Positions 52,323 to 64,000 of a stretch of DNA of 64,000 nt are shown here, one piece after another. The stretch is from Pusillimonas caeni (GTDB lineage Bacteria; Pseudomonadota; Gammaproteobacteria; Burkholderiales; Burkholderiaceae_B). The notes under the pieces were generated by a model that did no database searches, was not told the DNA's origin, and worked only from the letters and a program-made list of their open reading frames with translations. Location: NCBI RefSeq assembly GCF_003545815.1, contig NZ_PDUW01000003.1, forward strand, positions 472,809 through 536,808, given 5' to 3'. The position numbers were made by a program, and so were the translations under genes. The first letter of the stretch is position 1, and each line of letters starts with the position of its first letter.

Positions 52323-54136
52323 ACGCGCCGCTCGAATCGTTGTCGGCGGGCGCGGCCTCAGGGGGACGCAAGGTGCTGACCGTCGACGATCTTTGCGTCG
52401 AGATCCAGAGCGATGAAGGCGCCATGCTGGCGGTGAAGCGCCTGGGGCTGGCCTTGCGCCTGGGCCAGACTTTCGCCCTCGTCGGCGAATCGGGCTGCGG
52501 CAAGAGCATGACGGCGCTGGCGCTGCTGCGCCTGCTTCCCGAGGCGGGCCGCATGATACGCGGCGATGTCGTGCTGGAGGGCACCGATCTGGGCCGCCTG
52601 CCCGAATCGGACATGCGTTCCGTACGGGGCGGGAAGGTGGGCATCGTCTTCCAGGAGCCTTCCACCAGCCTGAATCCCGTGCTTACCGTGGGCCGCCAGA
52701 TCGTCGAAACCTTGCAGGCGCATACGCCGCATCGCGGCGCCGCGGCGCGCCGCAAGGCGATAGAGTGGCTGGAGCGTGTCGGCATCGAGGATGCCGAGCG
52801 CCGTTTCCACGACTATCCCTTCCAGTTTTCGGGAGGGCAGAAGCAGCGCGTCATGATCGCCATCGCCCTGGCGGCCGAACCCCGGGTCCTGATCGCCGAC
52901 GAGCCGACCACGGCCCTGGACGTGACCGTCCAGGCCCAGATCCTCGAGCTGCTGGCCGACATCCAGAAGGAAATGGGCTTGGCCATACTGCTGATCACGC
53001 ACGACCTAGCGGTGGTCAGCAAGGTGGCCGACCATGTGGCTCTGATGCGTCACGGCGAGATCGTAGAGACCGTGCCGGCGCGGCAGTTCTTCAGCGCCGC
53101 CCGGCATCCCTATGCCCGCCAGCTGCTGGCGGCCATCCCCACTTATGGCAAGCGCGGCAGACCGCTGACGACGGTGGAAAGCGATCCTGCGCATCGATCG
53201 GATGCGGCGCGGGCGACTGCGTCCGAATCCGCGAATGACACGGCGACCACGCGCGCCGTGGAATCGGCTGCTGCGATATCCGGCGGGGGCGATGCCGATG
53301 AAGCGGCGCGCGCCGCCCGGCCGGCCACGCCTTCGGCGGGCGAGCCGGTGCTCGGCGTGCGAGATCTGTGCGTCAGCTATCGCGCGCGCGGCGGCCTGTT
53401 CAGTTTCAACCAGGCCGGCGTGGACGTGGTGAAGGAGCTCTCGCTGGACTTGTATCCGGGCGAGACGCTTGCCCTGCTGGGCGAGTCGGGCTGCGGCAAG
53501 ACGACGGCCGCCAAGGCCCTGCTGCGACTGCTCGAGAAGCAGGCGCGGGTAAGCGGCAGCGTGACCCTGGCGGGGCAGTCGGTGCTGGACGCAGGACGCG
53601 CCGGCTTGAAGCGCGTCCGAGGCGACATGCAGATCGTGTTCCAGGATCCCTATGCATCGTTGGACCCGCGCATGCAGGTGGGCGACATTCTCGAAGAAGG
53701 CGTGGCGGCCCTGCGTCCCGATCTCTCGCGCCAGAGGCGGCGGCATCGGGTGCGGCAGCTTCTGGATCGTGTAGGCCTGCCGTCGGGGGCCGTGGAACGC
53801 TATCCGCACGAGTTTTCCGGGGGACAGCGGCAGCGCATCGCGATCGCCAGGGCGCTGGCGGTGGAGCCCAAGGTGCTGCTGTGCGATGAACCCACGTCGG
53901 CGCTGGACGTGTCGGTGCAGGCGCAGTTGCTGGAGCTCTTGCAGCAACTGCAGCGTGATTCGGGCATGGCTTATCTGTTCATTACGCACAACTTCGGCGT
54001 AGTCGAGTATCTGTCGGACCGCATCGCCGTCATGCACGAGGGACGCATCGTGGAAACGGGCGAAACCGGCCGCGTGCTGCACCACCCCGCGCACGAGCAG
54101 ACCCGGCGCCTGCTGGCCGCGGTGCCTCGCCTATAA
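52319..54136 (+). CDS. Fused double ATP-binding protein, YejF/DppD-DppF type
   Basis: A 605-residue protein with two complete ABC ATPases: N-terminal (Walker A GESGCGKSM at 56-64, SGGQKQR, VLIADEPTTALD) and C-terminal (GESGCGKTT, SGGQRQRIAIARAL, VLLCDEPTSALD). Each has the oligopeptide-type C-terminus. About 65 Ala/Ser/Asp-rich residues (near 280-340) link them with no similarity to a fold. One gene supplying both ATPases is as in YejF. Peptide import, perhaps including microcin-like peptides, is inferred from the family. Confidence 0.93.
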   Translation: MNAPLESLSAGAASGGRKVLTVDDLCVEIQSDEGAMLAVKRLGLALRLGQTFALVGESGCGKSMTALALLRLLPEAGRMIRGDVVLEGTDLGRLPESDMRSVRGGKVGIVFQEPSTSLNPVLTVGRQIVETLQAHTPHRGAAARRKAIEWLERVGIEDAERRFHDYPFQFSGGQKQRVMIAIALAAEPRVLIADEPTTALDVTVQAQILELLADIQKEMGLAILLITHDLAVVSKVADHVALMRHGEIVETVPARQFFSAARHPYARQLLAAIPTYGKRGRPLTTVESDPAHRSDAARATASESANDTATTRAVESAAAISGGGDADEAARAARPATPSAGEPVLGVRDLCVSYRARGGLFSFNQAGVDVVKELSLDLYPGETLALLGESGCGKTTAAKALLRLLEKQARVSGSVTLAGQSVLDAGRAGLKRVRGDMQIVFQDPYASLDPRMQVGDILEEGVAALRPDLSRQRRRHRVRQLLDRVGLPSGAVERYPHEFSGGQRQRIAIARALAVEPKVLLCDEPTSALDVSVQAQLLELLQQLQRDSGMAYLFITHNFGVVEYLSDRIAVMHEGRIVETGETGRVLHHPAHEQTRRLLAAVPRL

Positions 54137-54182
54137 TAGACATACTATTGCAATCGGCGCTGCAAACCCCATATTCATAGTC

Positions 54183-54665
54183 ATGTCATTGAAAGTGTTC
54201 GATCTCCAGTGCGAGGCGGGCCATGTCTTCGAGGGCTGGTTCGCGTCGGCCGACGACTACGACGCGCAGCGCGCCCGGGGCATCCTGGCGTGCCCGGTTT
54301 GCGATAGTCATCAGGTCAATAAAATGCTGTCCGCGCCCCGTCTCAACATGGGGCGCGGCCAACCTGGTTCCGTCGATGCGCCGCCATCGCGGCCGACTGA
54401 CGAGGTCGAGCCCGGCCACGCCGCGGGCCCCGAATATATGGCCCGGATCCAGGCCCAGGTGCTCAAGCACGTGCGCGAACTGGTGCGCAACTCCGAAAAT
54501 GTGGGCGACCGTTTCGCCAACGAGGCGCGGCGCATGCACGAAGGCGAGATCGAGCACCGCGCCATCCGCGGCTCGACCACACTGCGCGAGCGCGAAGAAC
54601 TGGCGCGCGACGGCATCGCCGTAATGCCCATACCCGATTTCCTCGACGACGACCGGCTGCAATAG
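54183..54665 (+). CDS. DUF1178 (YdfO-type zinc-ribbon-like) protein
   Basis: A 160-residue protein. The start KVFDLQCEAGHVFEGWF followed by CPVCDSHQVNKMLSAP forms a zinc-ribbon-like cysteine/histidine set characteristic of DUF1178, and the C-terminal half is helical and charged (REELARDGIAVMPIPDFL). Function unknown. Separated by 46 bp from the transporter operon. Confidence 0.87.
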   Translation: MSLKVFDLQCEAGHVFEGWFASADDYDAQRARGILACPVCDSHQVNKMLSAPRLNMGRGQPGSVDAPPSRPTDEVEPGHAAGPEYMARIQAQVLKHVRELVRNSENVGDRFANEARRMHEGEIEHRAIRGSTTLREREELARDGIAVMPIPDFLDDDRLQ

Positions 54666-54701
54666 AAGCTGCAAGTCCGGACGCGGTGCCGTATCCGAGG
54701 C

Positions 54702-54734
54702 AAAAAAATAGCGCCGCATGGGCGCTATTTTTTT
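54702..54734. terminator. Bidirectional terminator between the DUF1178 gene and efp
   Basis: AAAAAAATAGCGCC-GCATG-GGCGCTATTTTTTT: an A/T-rich continuation of a perfect GC stem, with T-runs in both orientations. It serves convergent DUF1178 (plus) and efp (minus) transcripts. Confidence 0.93.
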
Positions 54735-54748
54735 GCCTGGGCGTCGCC

Positions 54749-55306
54749 TTACATGACGCGGCTGCGGTACTCGCCCGTGCGGGTGTCGATCTCGATCTTG
54801 TCGCCGATGGTGCAGAACAGCGGCACGCTGAGTTCCTTGCCGGTGTTGATGGTGGCGGGCTTCAGGACCTTGCCGGAGGTATCGCCCTTGACGGCGGGCT
54901 CGGTGTAGGTGATTTCGCGCACGATGATGGTGGGCAGCTCGACCGAGATGGCGCGGCCCTCGTAGAAGACGACTTCGACGGTCATGCCTTCTTCGAGGTA
55001 GTCGAGCGCATCGCCCATGCTGTCGGCCTCGACCTCGTACTGGTTGTACTCTTCGTCCATGAAGACGTACATGGGGTCGGCGAAGTACGAGTAGGTGCAC
55101 TCTTTGTGCTCCAGCACGACGACTTCGAATTTCTCGTCGGCCTTGTAGACCGATTCGCTGCCCGAGCCGCTGAGCAGGTTCTTGAACTTGAGCTTGACCA
55201 CGGCCGCATTGCGGCCCGACTTGTTGTATTCGGCCTTCTGGACGACCAGGGGTTGGTCTCCGACCATGATCACGTTGCCAACGCGCAATTCTTGTGCGGT
55301 TTTCAT
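54749..55306 (-). CDS. efp: Elongation factor P
   Basis: A 185-residue factor that rescues ribosomes stalled on polyproline. The tip loop reads [13 protein letters not shown] with arginine at position 32. Arg32 is the site rhamnosylated by EarP, in contrast to the Lys34 modified by EpmA in E. coli. earP lies upstream on the same strand, 77 bp away, so protein and modifier are co-inherited. Confidence 0.96.
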   Translation of the reverse strand: MKTAQELRVGNVIMVGDQPLVVQKAEYNKSGRNAAVVKLKFKNLLSGSGSESVYKADEKFEVVVLEHKECTYSYFADPMYVFMDEEYNQYEVEADSMGDALDYLEEGMTVEVVFYEGRAISVELPTIIVREITYTEPAVKGDTSGKVLKPATINTGKELSVPLFCTIGDKIEIDTRTGEYRSRVM

Positions 55307-55383
55307 CTTGGGAAAAACTCCGGGATAGATTTGCTCCAGCTATACATGAGCGGACCGGAGCATTGCTTACAAAACTCCCTATT

Positions 55384-56493
55384 TTAACCGCTGCGCAGTT
55401 TTTCCGTGCAAAACGTCATCAGGCGCTCGGCCAGGCTGGTCTGCGAAGCCAGCCGCTCGTGCAATAGCTGTGTTTCATGGCGCCATTGCTGCCAGGAATC
55501 GTTCTTCAATGCTTGCTCCAGGCCTTGCGACACGCCGGCTTCATCGCCGGTGTTCCAGGCCCTCATGAGGGATGCAGTCGACAGAGAAAACTGCGCTCGT
55601 TGCAGCCAGGCATCGAGCTTGGCCAAGTGGGCGTCTTCCTCTTGTCGATAGATATGCCAAAGAAACGGCTGTTGCGCCCAGATGGCGCGAACCAGAGAGT
55701 CCTCGCCGCGTACGATGTTCAGGTCGCTGCCCCACAGCAGCCGGTCGAAATCGTCCTGATCGACGAACGGGCTTTCGAATACTTGCAACGTGTCGCCTTG
55801 CAGGCCGGCCAGACCGGGCAGCACGCCTTGCGGCACGATTGCAACGGTGGGCCGGCCCGAGCGGATCAGGGCTCCGGTCAGCGCGCCTGCGGGCGCGTCG
55901 CCATAGCAGAATACGAAGGCCTGCCGCCACCCCGCCTGCAACTTATCCCTCAGCGCGCTCGGCATGCCGATCCGGCGCAGCAGCCGCCAGCGCCGGTCGG
56001 GCTCGGCCAGCCAGTCGCTTCGCGTGGCGGCCAGGGCGGGTTCGCGCAGCAGGCCGCCCGTAGCCTCCGTGAAGCCCGGAAAAAAGAAGTACTTCTTGAG
56101 CCCGCTGGCCTGCAGCGAGGGCAGGGCATGGCACTCTTCTATCCAGTCCTCGGCGCTCAGGTATTCGAGGTTGATCCAGAGGTTGTCGCGCATGCACGCG
56201 AGAAAACCGGCGGGCGGGCTGCAGGCGAATGCCTCGATGACGACCGCATGCGGCTGGACCGCGGGCGCCGGATCGATCCAATGCAACAGTTCCACCCCGG
56301 CCACCTGCTGCCGCGGGGCGCCTGCATCGACGCCGCGCTCGATGCGGGCGAAGCTGGCCAGGTCGTCGACCCAGAGCCGGACCGGCCCCGCTGCGGGGTG
56401 GCGTGCCAGCTGCCTGGCCAGCCGCCAGCACACGCCGATGTCGCCGTAATTGTCCACGACCCGGCAGAAGATGTCGAAGCCGGGCTTGGTCAT
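55384..56493 (-). CDS. earP: EF-P arginine rhamnosyltransferase EarP
   Basis: It transfers rhamnose from TDP-rhamnose to Arg32 of EF-P. In the 369-residue protein, the GT-B start FDIFCRVVDNYGDIGVCWRL holds the key aspartates (D14 and D18), and the C-terminal sugar-nucleotide site is SDLNIVRGEDSLVRAIWAQQ, as in Pseudomonas EarP. The gene lies just upstream of efp, the standard arrangement in beta- and gammaproteobacteria of this type. Confidence 0.94.
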   Translation of the reverse strand: MTKPGFDIFCRVVDNYGDIGVCWRLARQLARHPAAGPVRLWVDDLASFARIERGVDAGAPRQQVAGVELLHWIDPAPAVQPHAVVIEAFACSPPAGFLACMRDNLWINLEYLSAEDWIEECHALPSLQASGLKKYFFFPGFTEATGGLLREPALAATRSDWLAEPDRRWRLLRRIGMPSALRDKLQAGWRQAFVFCYGDAPAGALTGALIRSGRPTVAIVPQGVLPGLAGLQGDTLQVFESPFVDQDDFDRLLWGSDLNIVRGEDSLVRAIWAQQPFLWHIYRQEEDAHLAKLDAWLQRAQFSLSTASLMRAWNTGDEAGVSQGLEQALKNDSWQQWRHETQLLHERLASQTSLAERLMTFCTEKLRSG

Positions 56494-56539
56494 GTCGTAT
56501 CGAGCGAAGCCGGACCGGGAGGCGGCGGGCCGGACGCGT

Positions 56540-57751
56540 TCAATGGAAGTTCAGCGGATTGACGTCGATCTCGTCCGGCAGCTCGGGATGCTGCATTTCA
56601 CCCAGGGGATCGGGGAAATAGGGCGCGCCGCAATCGTCGCAGAACTCGGCGCGGAACAGCCCCGGCAACTGGCGCACATCGGTGACGCCCTGCTCTTTGA
56701 GCAGCGCCGCGATCTCTTCGGGGATGCTGGCCTGCTGCGTATCGAGAATGTCGGCGACGGCTTCTTCCTTGCTGAGCACCGGCCAGATGCACCCATAGAT
56801 GACGTCGGCGCTGTGGACCGTGCTGAAGCCGATGCGGTATTCCTCGACAGAGGATTCCCCGCAGGCGACGACCGTGGCCCGGATCTGGTTGCCCGGCAGG
56901 CCGGCCGCGGTTTGCAGCCAGGTGGCGGCGGCTTTCAGCGCCAGTGGCCGGATGCGCCGGTCGGCTTCGCGGCTGCTGATGTAGTAGGCGTCCGGTTGCA
57001 GGTATTCGATGCTGCAGCCCGTGAACAGGGGAGGCAGTATTTCGGCGCACGCGGCTTGCCATGCTTCGAAGCACTGCTCGCGGCTGACGACCGCGTCCGG
57101 TGCGCCCGCCTGCCAGCGAAACAGCGCTTCGCCCTTGGGCACCGCAATGGCGCCGACGATGAAGCGCGCGTCCGCCAGCATGCCGTCGGTCGGCGGGGCC
57201 GGCCGGATGAGGCTGTTTTCGCTTTTTTGCTTCAGCGCCGCCCGGCCCAGCCGCTGCGTCCATTCCAGGGTTTCGTGGAATGACTGCGGCATCTGGTCGA
57301 AATTGAGCATTTCGGAAAGCAGCGCCAGTTGGGCGTTTTCGGCGACGATGTGCGCATGCAACTGGCGCGCCAGGGTATCGAGCAGCGGTTTCAGGTCGTA
57401 GGATCTGGGCAGCTGATAGCGCGTCCATGCCACGACCGGGGCGCAGAAAAGCAGAACGTCGTAATCGCGTCCTTCGTGCGTCAAGGTGGTGGATTCAGAA
57501 TGGGTCTCGACCTGCTCGATGAGAATTTCGTAGGCTTCGGTGTTGGCGGCAAGCAGGTGCTCGAGCGTCGATTCGACAGCGTCGTTTCTTTTCTGTGTCA
57601 GCAGCTTGTTCAACTGGACCTGGAACAGGTTTTCCCAGTAGGCGTCTTCGAGCCGGCTGCCCGATCGGGCCAGCGATTCGGCCAGGACGGCCAGACGCTG
57701 GGCATCGCGTGACAACCGGGCGTGGGGGGTGGATCGGGTTTGAGTGGACAT
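56540..57751 (-). CDS. DUF2863-family protein
   Basis: A 403-residue protein typical of betaproteobacteria; I recognise the family from its start and the end (EFCDDCGAPYFPDPLGEMQHPELPDE), which contains a CxxC pair that might bind metal. There is no signal peptide or membrane segment. The function is unknown. Same strand as earP, 46 bp upstream of it. Confidence 0.82.
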   Translation of the reverse strand: MSTQTRSTPHARLSRDAQRLAVLAESLARSGSRLEDAYWENLFQVQLNKLLTQKRNDAVESTLEHLLAANTEAYEILIEQVETHSESTTLTHEGRDYDVLLFCAPVVAWTRYQLPRSYDLKPLLDTLARQLHAHIVAENAQLALLSEMLNFDQMPQSFHETLEWTQRLGRAALKQKSENSLIRPAPPTDGMLADARFIVGAIAVPKGEALFRWQAGAPDAVVSREQCFEAWQAACAEILPPLFTGCSIEYLQPDAYYISSREADRRIRPLALKAAATWLQTAAGLPGNQIRATVVACGESSVEEYRIGFSTVHSADVIYGCIWPVLSKEEAVADILDTQQASIPEEIAALLKEQGVTDVRQLPGLFRAEFCDDCGAPYFPDPLGEMQHPELPDEIDVNPLNFH

Positions 57752-57809
57752 CGTAAGAAACGGGATATCAATACCTTAGTTTAACCCTGAGGCAGGGTTC
57801 AATGCAGAA

Positions 57810-57841
57810 CCCCCCGGCACGCCCAGGGACGTGCCGGGGGG
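57810..57841 (-). terminator. GC-rich hairpin after acnA
   Basis: A perfect 12-bp stem, CCCCCCGGCACG/CGTGCCGGGGGG, lies 18 bp beyond the acnA stop. On the minus strand it is followed only by TTCTG, so its T-run is poor, but its stability and place suit a transcript end or a 3' protective structure. Confidence 0.6.
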
Positions 57842-57858
57842 CAAGCGGATAGTGCGGA

Positions 57859-60561
<2,703 letters not shown>

Positions 60562-60682
60562 ACTCTGCTCCGTGCTGATTGGCTGAAGGCGGGAATGGAC
60601 GTTGAGGGGGCCGGCGGTACGGGCGAAGAGCCCGATTGAGCCTTTCGCCTATTTTATGCCCGTTTGCCGGCTCTTTGGCGAA

Positions 60683-60716
60683 TAAGAAAATCCCCCGGCC
60701 ACAGGGCGCGGGGGAT
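60683..60716 (-). terminator. Terminator of acnB
   Basis: On the minus strand, ATCCCCCG (60716-60709) and CGGGGGAT (60697-60690) form an 8-bp stem followed by TTTCTTATT, 25 bp after the acnB stop. It separates acnB from acnA. Confidence 0.8.
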
Positions 60717-60740
60717 GCCGGAAACAAAGCCTGGCGGGCG

Positions 60741-63332
60741 TCAGACGCCGACCGAGTCGGCGATTTCTTTGTACTCTTCGATCTGGTCGAAGTTGAGATA
60801 GCGATAGACTTCATCGCCGCTCTTGTCGATGACGCCCATGTCGGCCATGTACTCTTCCCGGGTCGGAATGCGGCCCAGGCGCGAGCAGATGGCGGCCAGC
60901 TCGGCCGAGCCGAGGTAGACGTTGGTGTTCTTGCCCAGGCGGTTGGGGAAGTTGCGGGTGCTGGTCGACATGACCGTGGCTCCTTCGCGCACCTGGGCCT
61001 GGTTGCCCATGCACAGCGAGCAGCCCGGCATTTCGGTGCGGGCGCCGGCGGTGCCGAAGACGCCGTAATGGCCCTCTTCGGTCAACTGCTGGGCATCCAT
61101 CTTGGTGGGCGGCGCCACCCACAGCTTGACCGGGATGTCGCGCTTGCCTTCCAGCAGCTTGGAGGCGGCGCGGAAGTGGCCGATGTTGGTCATGCAGCTG
61201 CCGATGAAGACCTCGTCGATGACGGCGCCGGCAACGTCGGACAGCGTCTTGACGTCGTCGGGGTCGTTGGGGCAGGCGACGATGGGCTCGTGCACATCGG
61301 CCAGGTCGATCTCGATGACGGCTGCGTATTCGGCGTCGGCATCGGGCTCGAGCAGCTTGGGATCGGCCAGCCAGGCTTCCATGGCCTTGATGCGGCGGGC
61401 CAGCGAGCGCTCGTCTTCGTAGCCGTTGGCGATCATCCACTTGAGCATCACGATGTTGCTGTTGATGTACTCGATGATGGGTTCTTTGTTCAGGCGAACG
61501 GTGCAGCCGGCGGCCGAGCGTTCGGCCGAGGCATCGGACAATTCGAAGGCTTGCTCCACCTTGAGGTCGGGCAGGCCTTCGATTTCGAGGATGCGGCCCG
61601 AGAAGACGTTCTTCTTGCCCTGCTTGGCGACGGTGAGCAGGCCCTGTTTGATGGCGTACAGCGGAATTGCGTTGACCAGGTCGCGCAGGGTGACGCCGGG
61701 CTGCATTTTGCCTTTGAAGCGCACCAGCACTGATTCAGGCATGTCCAGCGGCATGACGCCGGTGGCGGCGGCAAAGGCCACCAGGCCCGAGCCGGCCGGG
61801 AAGGAGATGCCGATGGGGAAGCGGGTGTGCGAGTCGCCGCCGGTGCCGACGGTGTCGGGCAGCAGCATGCGGTTGAGCCAGCTGTGGATGACGCCGTCGC
61901 CGGGACGCAGCGAGATGCCGCCGCGGGTGCTGATGAACTCGGGCAGGGTGTGGTGCGTCTTGACGTCGACGGGCTTGGGATAGGCGGCCGTGTGGCAGAA
62001 GGACTGCATGACGAGGTCGGCCGAGAAGCCCAGGCAGGCCAGGTCCTTGAGTTCGTCGCGGGTCATGGGGCCGGTGGTGTCCTGGCTGCCCACGGAGGTC
62101 ATCTTGGGCTCGCAATAGGTGCCGGGGCGCACGCCCTGGCCCTCGGGCAGCCCGCAGGCGCGGCCGACCATCTTTTGCGCCAGGGTGAAGCCCTTGCCCG
62201 AGTCTTCGGGGTTCTTGGGTAGGCGGAACAGGGTGGAGGGCGGCAGGCCCAGCGCTTCGCGCGCCTTGGCGGTGAGGCCGCGGCCGATGATCAGCGGAAT
62301 GCGGCCGCCGGCGCGCACTTCATCGAACAGCACGTCGGACTTGAGTTCGAACTCGGCGATGACTTCGCCGTTCTTCAGCGCCTTGCCTTCATAGGGACGC
62401 AGTTCGACCACGTCGCCCATGTCCATCTGGGATACGTCGAGCTCGATGGGCAGGGCGCCGGCGTCTTCCATGGTGTTGTAGAAGATGGGGGCGATCTTGC
62501 CGCCCAGACAGACGCCGCCGAAGCGCTTGTTGGGGACGTAGGGAATGTCTTCGCCGGTGAACCACAGGACGGAGTTGGTGGCCGACTTGCGCGAGGAGCC
62601 GGTGCCCACGACGTCGCCGACGTAGGCCACGAGATGGCCTTTTTCTTTCAGGTTTTCGATGAACTGCACGGGGCCGCGCTTGCCGTCTTCTTCGGGCTGG
62701 AACGGGGCGCCTTCGCGGCGGTTCTTGAGCATGGCCAGGGCATGCAGGGGGATGTCGGGACGCGTGGTGGCGTCGGGTGCGGGCGAGAGGTCGTCGGTGT
62801 TGGTTTCGCCCGGCACCTTGAAGACGGTGACGGTGAGGCTTTGCGGGACTTCGGGACGGCTGGTGAACCATTCGCCATCGGCCCAGCTTTGCATCACGGC
62901 CTTGGCGTTGGCGTTGCCTTTCTGGGCCTTTTCCTGGATGTCGTGGAAGGCGTCGAAGACGAGCAGGGTGTTCTTGAGGCCCTGGGCGGCGGTGGCGCCG
63001 AGTTCGGCGTCGTCGAGCAGTTCGATGAGCGGGGCGACGTTGTAGCCGCCCAGCATGGTGCCCAGCAGTTCGGTGGCCTTCTGGCGGCTGATGAGGGGGC
63101 TGGATGCCTTGCCGAAGGCGACGGCGGCCAGGAAGGAGGCCTTGACCTTGGCGGCATCGTCGACGCCGGCGGGCACGCGGTGCGTGATGAGTTCTACCAG
63201 GGCAGCCTCTTCGCCGGCGGGCGGCGCCTTGAGCAGTTCGACGAGGTCGGCGGTTTGTTGCGCCGACAGGGGAAGGGGAGGAATGCCCAACGCAGCGCGT
63301 TCGGCAACGTGTTGGCGATATGTTTCCAGCAT
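60741..63332 (-). CDS. acnB: Aconitate hydratase B
   Basis: The main TCA-cycle aconitase of many proteobacteria, which can also dehydrate 2-methylcitrate. The 863-residue protein has the AcnB order: HEAT-like N-terminal domain, swivel domain ([16 protein letters not shown]), then catalytic domains with iron-sulfur cysteines in [10 protein letters not shown] and [10 protein letters not shown]. coli AcnB is 865 residues. ATG 63332 ([16 protein letters not shown]) is the family start; a longer frame to 63407 would enter the regulatory region. A TCTTAT repeat array lies about 80-105 bp upstream. Confidence 0.96.
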   Translation of the reverse strand: MLETYRQHVAERAALGIPPLPLSAQQTADLVELLKAPPAGEEAALVELITHRVPAGVDDAAKVKASFLAAVAFGKASSPLISRQKATELLGTMLGGYNVAPLIELLDDAELGATAAQGLKNTLLVFDAFHDIQEKAQKGNANAKAVMQSWADGEWFTSRPEVPQSLTVTVFKVPGETNTDDLSPAPDATTRPDIPLHALAMLKNRREGAPFQPEEDGKRGPVQFIENLKEKGHLVAYVGDVVGTGSSRKSATNSVLWFTGEDIPYVPNKRFGGVCLGGKIAPIFYNTMEDAGALPIELDVSQMDMGDVVELRPYEGKALKNGEVIAEFELKSDVLFDEVRAGGRIPLIIGRGLTAKAREALGLPPSTLFRLPKNPEDSGKGFTLAQKMVGRACGLPEGQGVRPGTYCEPKMTSVGSQDTTGPMTRDELKDLACLGFSADLVMQSFCHTAAYPKPVDVKTHHTLPEFISTRGGISLRPGDGVIHSWLNRMLLPDTVGTGGDSHTRFPIGISFPAGSGLVAFAAATGVMPLDMPESVLVRFKGKMQPGVTLRDLVNAIPLYAIKQGLLTVAKQGKKNVFSGRILEIEGLPDLKVEQAFELSDASAERSAAGCTVRLNKEPIIEYINSNIVMLKWMIANGYEDERSLARRIKAMEAWLADPKLLEPDADAEYAAVIEIDLADVHEPIVACPNDPDDVKTLSDVAGAVIDEVFIGSCMTNIGHFRAASKLLEGKRDIPVKLWVAPPTKMDAQQLTEEGHYGVFGTAGARTEMPGCSLCMGNQAQVREGATVMSTSTRNFPNRLGKNTNVYLGSAELAAICSRLGRIPTREEYMADMGVIDKSGDEVYRYLNFDQIEEYKEIADSVGV

Positions 63333-63410
63333 GAGGCGTGCCTTTTTGATCTTGGAGATTGAATAGGTGCTTGCCTCAATTGTATTCGGAAGGCGGGTTT
63401 CAGGCAAATG

Positions 63411-63436
63411 TCTTATGTCTTATATCTTATATAAGA
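63411..63436. promoter_or_regulatory. TCTTAT triple repeat ending in a palindrome, upstream of acnB
   Basis: TCTTAT occurs at 63411, 63418 and 63425, an exact 7-bp period, and the last copy runs into ATAAGA to make the 12-bp palindrome TCTTATATAAGA (63425-63436). It lies 79-104 bp before the acnB start codon. The symmetry resembles operators of GntR-family regulators that control central-carbon genes in betaproteobacteria, but no such regulator gene is in the window. Confidence 0.6.
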
Positions 63437-63575
63437 CTTGGGCTTGTGGGATTTTGGGGATTTTGTTTACAGGGGCTTGAGGGAGAGTCCGGGATGCGGG
63501 TTTTGACGACATCGGTGGTTTTGGTCGCCAAGTCTTGGTGTCGGTGGCCATTCTCTGGGTCCTTCAGACGGAACC

Positions 63576-63851
63576 CTACGCCACCAGATCCTGATATTCC
63601 GGATGGCGCTTGATATACACGGCCGCGTAAGAACACACGGGCCGCACTTTCCAGCCGCGGCTGCGCGCCGTGTCGAGGGCGTGGCGGGTGAGGTCGGCGG
63701 CGATGCCTCGGCCGCCGACCGCTGCCGGCACGCCCGTGTGCGTGATGGTCATGACGTTGCCGCTCAGTTGGTAGTCGAGCACCGACAAGGCACCGTCTTC
63801 GGTCCATTCGAAGCGCCGCTGGTTCTCGTTGAATTCAATGGCTCGGCTCAT
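63576..63851 (-). CDS. Small GNAT-like N-acetyltransferase (YjdJ type)
   Basis: A 91-residue minimal acetyltransferase fold. ITHTGVPAAVGGRGIAADLTRHALDTARSRGWKVRPVCSYAAVYIKRHPEYQDL matches the short GCN5-related domain seen in YjdJ-like proteins (the acetyl-CoA loop GGRGIA replaces the R-x2-G-x-G/A of larger GNATs). Substrate unknown. It starts 13 bp after the incomplete upstream gene and is likely in the same transcript. Confidence 0.88.
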   Translation of the reverse strand: MSRAIEFNENQRRFEWTEDGALSVLDYQLSGNVMTITHTGVPAAVGGRGIAADLTRHALDTARSRGWKVRPVCSYAAVYIKRHPEYQDLVA

Positions 63852-63866
63852 GAGGCTTTACTCCGG

Positions 63867-64000
63867 TCAGATGACGTACAGGTCGACGTATTCGTGGACC
63901 GGCATGGCTTCGAGCCGCGCCTGGTCCAGCGAGACATCCAGGATACGCGCTTGCTGCCTGGCCGCAAAGCGCCGGGCCAGGTTGGTGCGGAACTTGGCCT
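63867..64000 (-). CDS. 3' end of an unidentified gene, cut by the window edge
   Basis: The minus strand reads in frame from the window edge to TGA at 63867-63869, giving 44 residues ending RRFAARQQARILDVSLDQAR, then LEAMPVHEYVDLYVI. Codon use is normal and its stop is only 13 bp before the acetyltransferase gene. The C-terminal tail is not enough for me to name the family; a MmgE/PrpD-type protein is one thought, with little support. Confidence 0.65.
   Translation of the reverse strand, partial: AKFRTNLARRFAARQQARILDVSLDQARLEAMPVHEYVDLYVI

Noticed and set aside
54140..54182. CRISPR-like or repeat structure near the DUF1178 gene
   Set aside because: Only a short A/T-rich promoter-like stretch; no repeated units here or elsewhere in the window.

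Overview
The window looks like a chromosomal segment of a high-GC betaproteobacterium, most likely Alcaligenaceae (Bordetella/Achromobacter/Pusillimonas relatives). I infer this from the gene families: EarP with an Arg32 elongation factor P, a DUF2863 protein, AcnA and AcnB side by side, TrmJ next to SuhB, and many TRAP- and ABC-type uptake systems. No phage genes, integrase, transposase or CRISPR array were seen.

Layout. 0-13.5 kb is core housekeeping: mscS, trmJ, suhB, a TerC/CBS protein, uppP, lpxH, a cyclophilin, a TPR protein, cysS, an AlkA-type glycosylase, accA, tilS and lysC, ending at tRNA-Ser(GCT) and its terminator. 13.5-22.9 kb is accessory and visibly less GC-rich in its second half. 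It holds a LysR regulator divergent from a Tat-exported hydrolase, a 7-TM orphan histidine kinase, and a minus-strand catabolic operon (arylformamidase-like hydrolase, TRAP transporter DctP-DctQ-DctM, Rieske oxygenase). 22.9-25.5 kb has a second LysR gene and an ECF41-like sigma factor paired with a carboxymuconolactone-decarboxylase-family protein.

25.7-31.1 kb is a plus-strand cluster: a TrpX-type ABC importer (binding protein, ATPase, permease), a NadX-like dehydrogenase, kynureninase and a MarR regulator. It reads as a kynurenine or tryptophan uptake and breakdown unit. 31.2-36.1 kb has small stress-type genes (DUF2945, a DUF488 gene broken by one in-frame TGA, a proline-rich protein, CsbD, PPK2), an LldD-type dehydrogenase, a phosphoribosyltransferase-HAD fusion and tRNA-Arg(ACG). 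36.3-40.0 kb is a phosphonate/selenate-type ABC importer whose two permease domains are fused.

40.0-47.6 kb is mostly core: AsmA, DUF3293, Mpg, cold-shock protein, adenine deaminase, DUF423, an AidB-like acyl-CoA dehydrogenase and a thermonuclease. 47.6-54.1 kb is a Yej/Opp-like peptide importer with an unusual doubly anchored binding protein and an extended second permease. 54.2-64.0 kb has DUF1178, efp with earP, DUF2863, acnA, acnB with a striking TCTTAT repeat array upstream, a small acetyltransferase and the 3' end of a further gene.

All calls come from reading translated sequence and motifs by eye; no database search was run.
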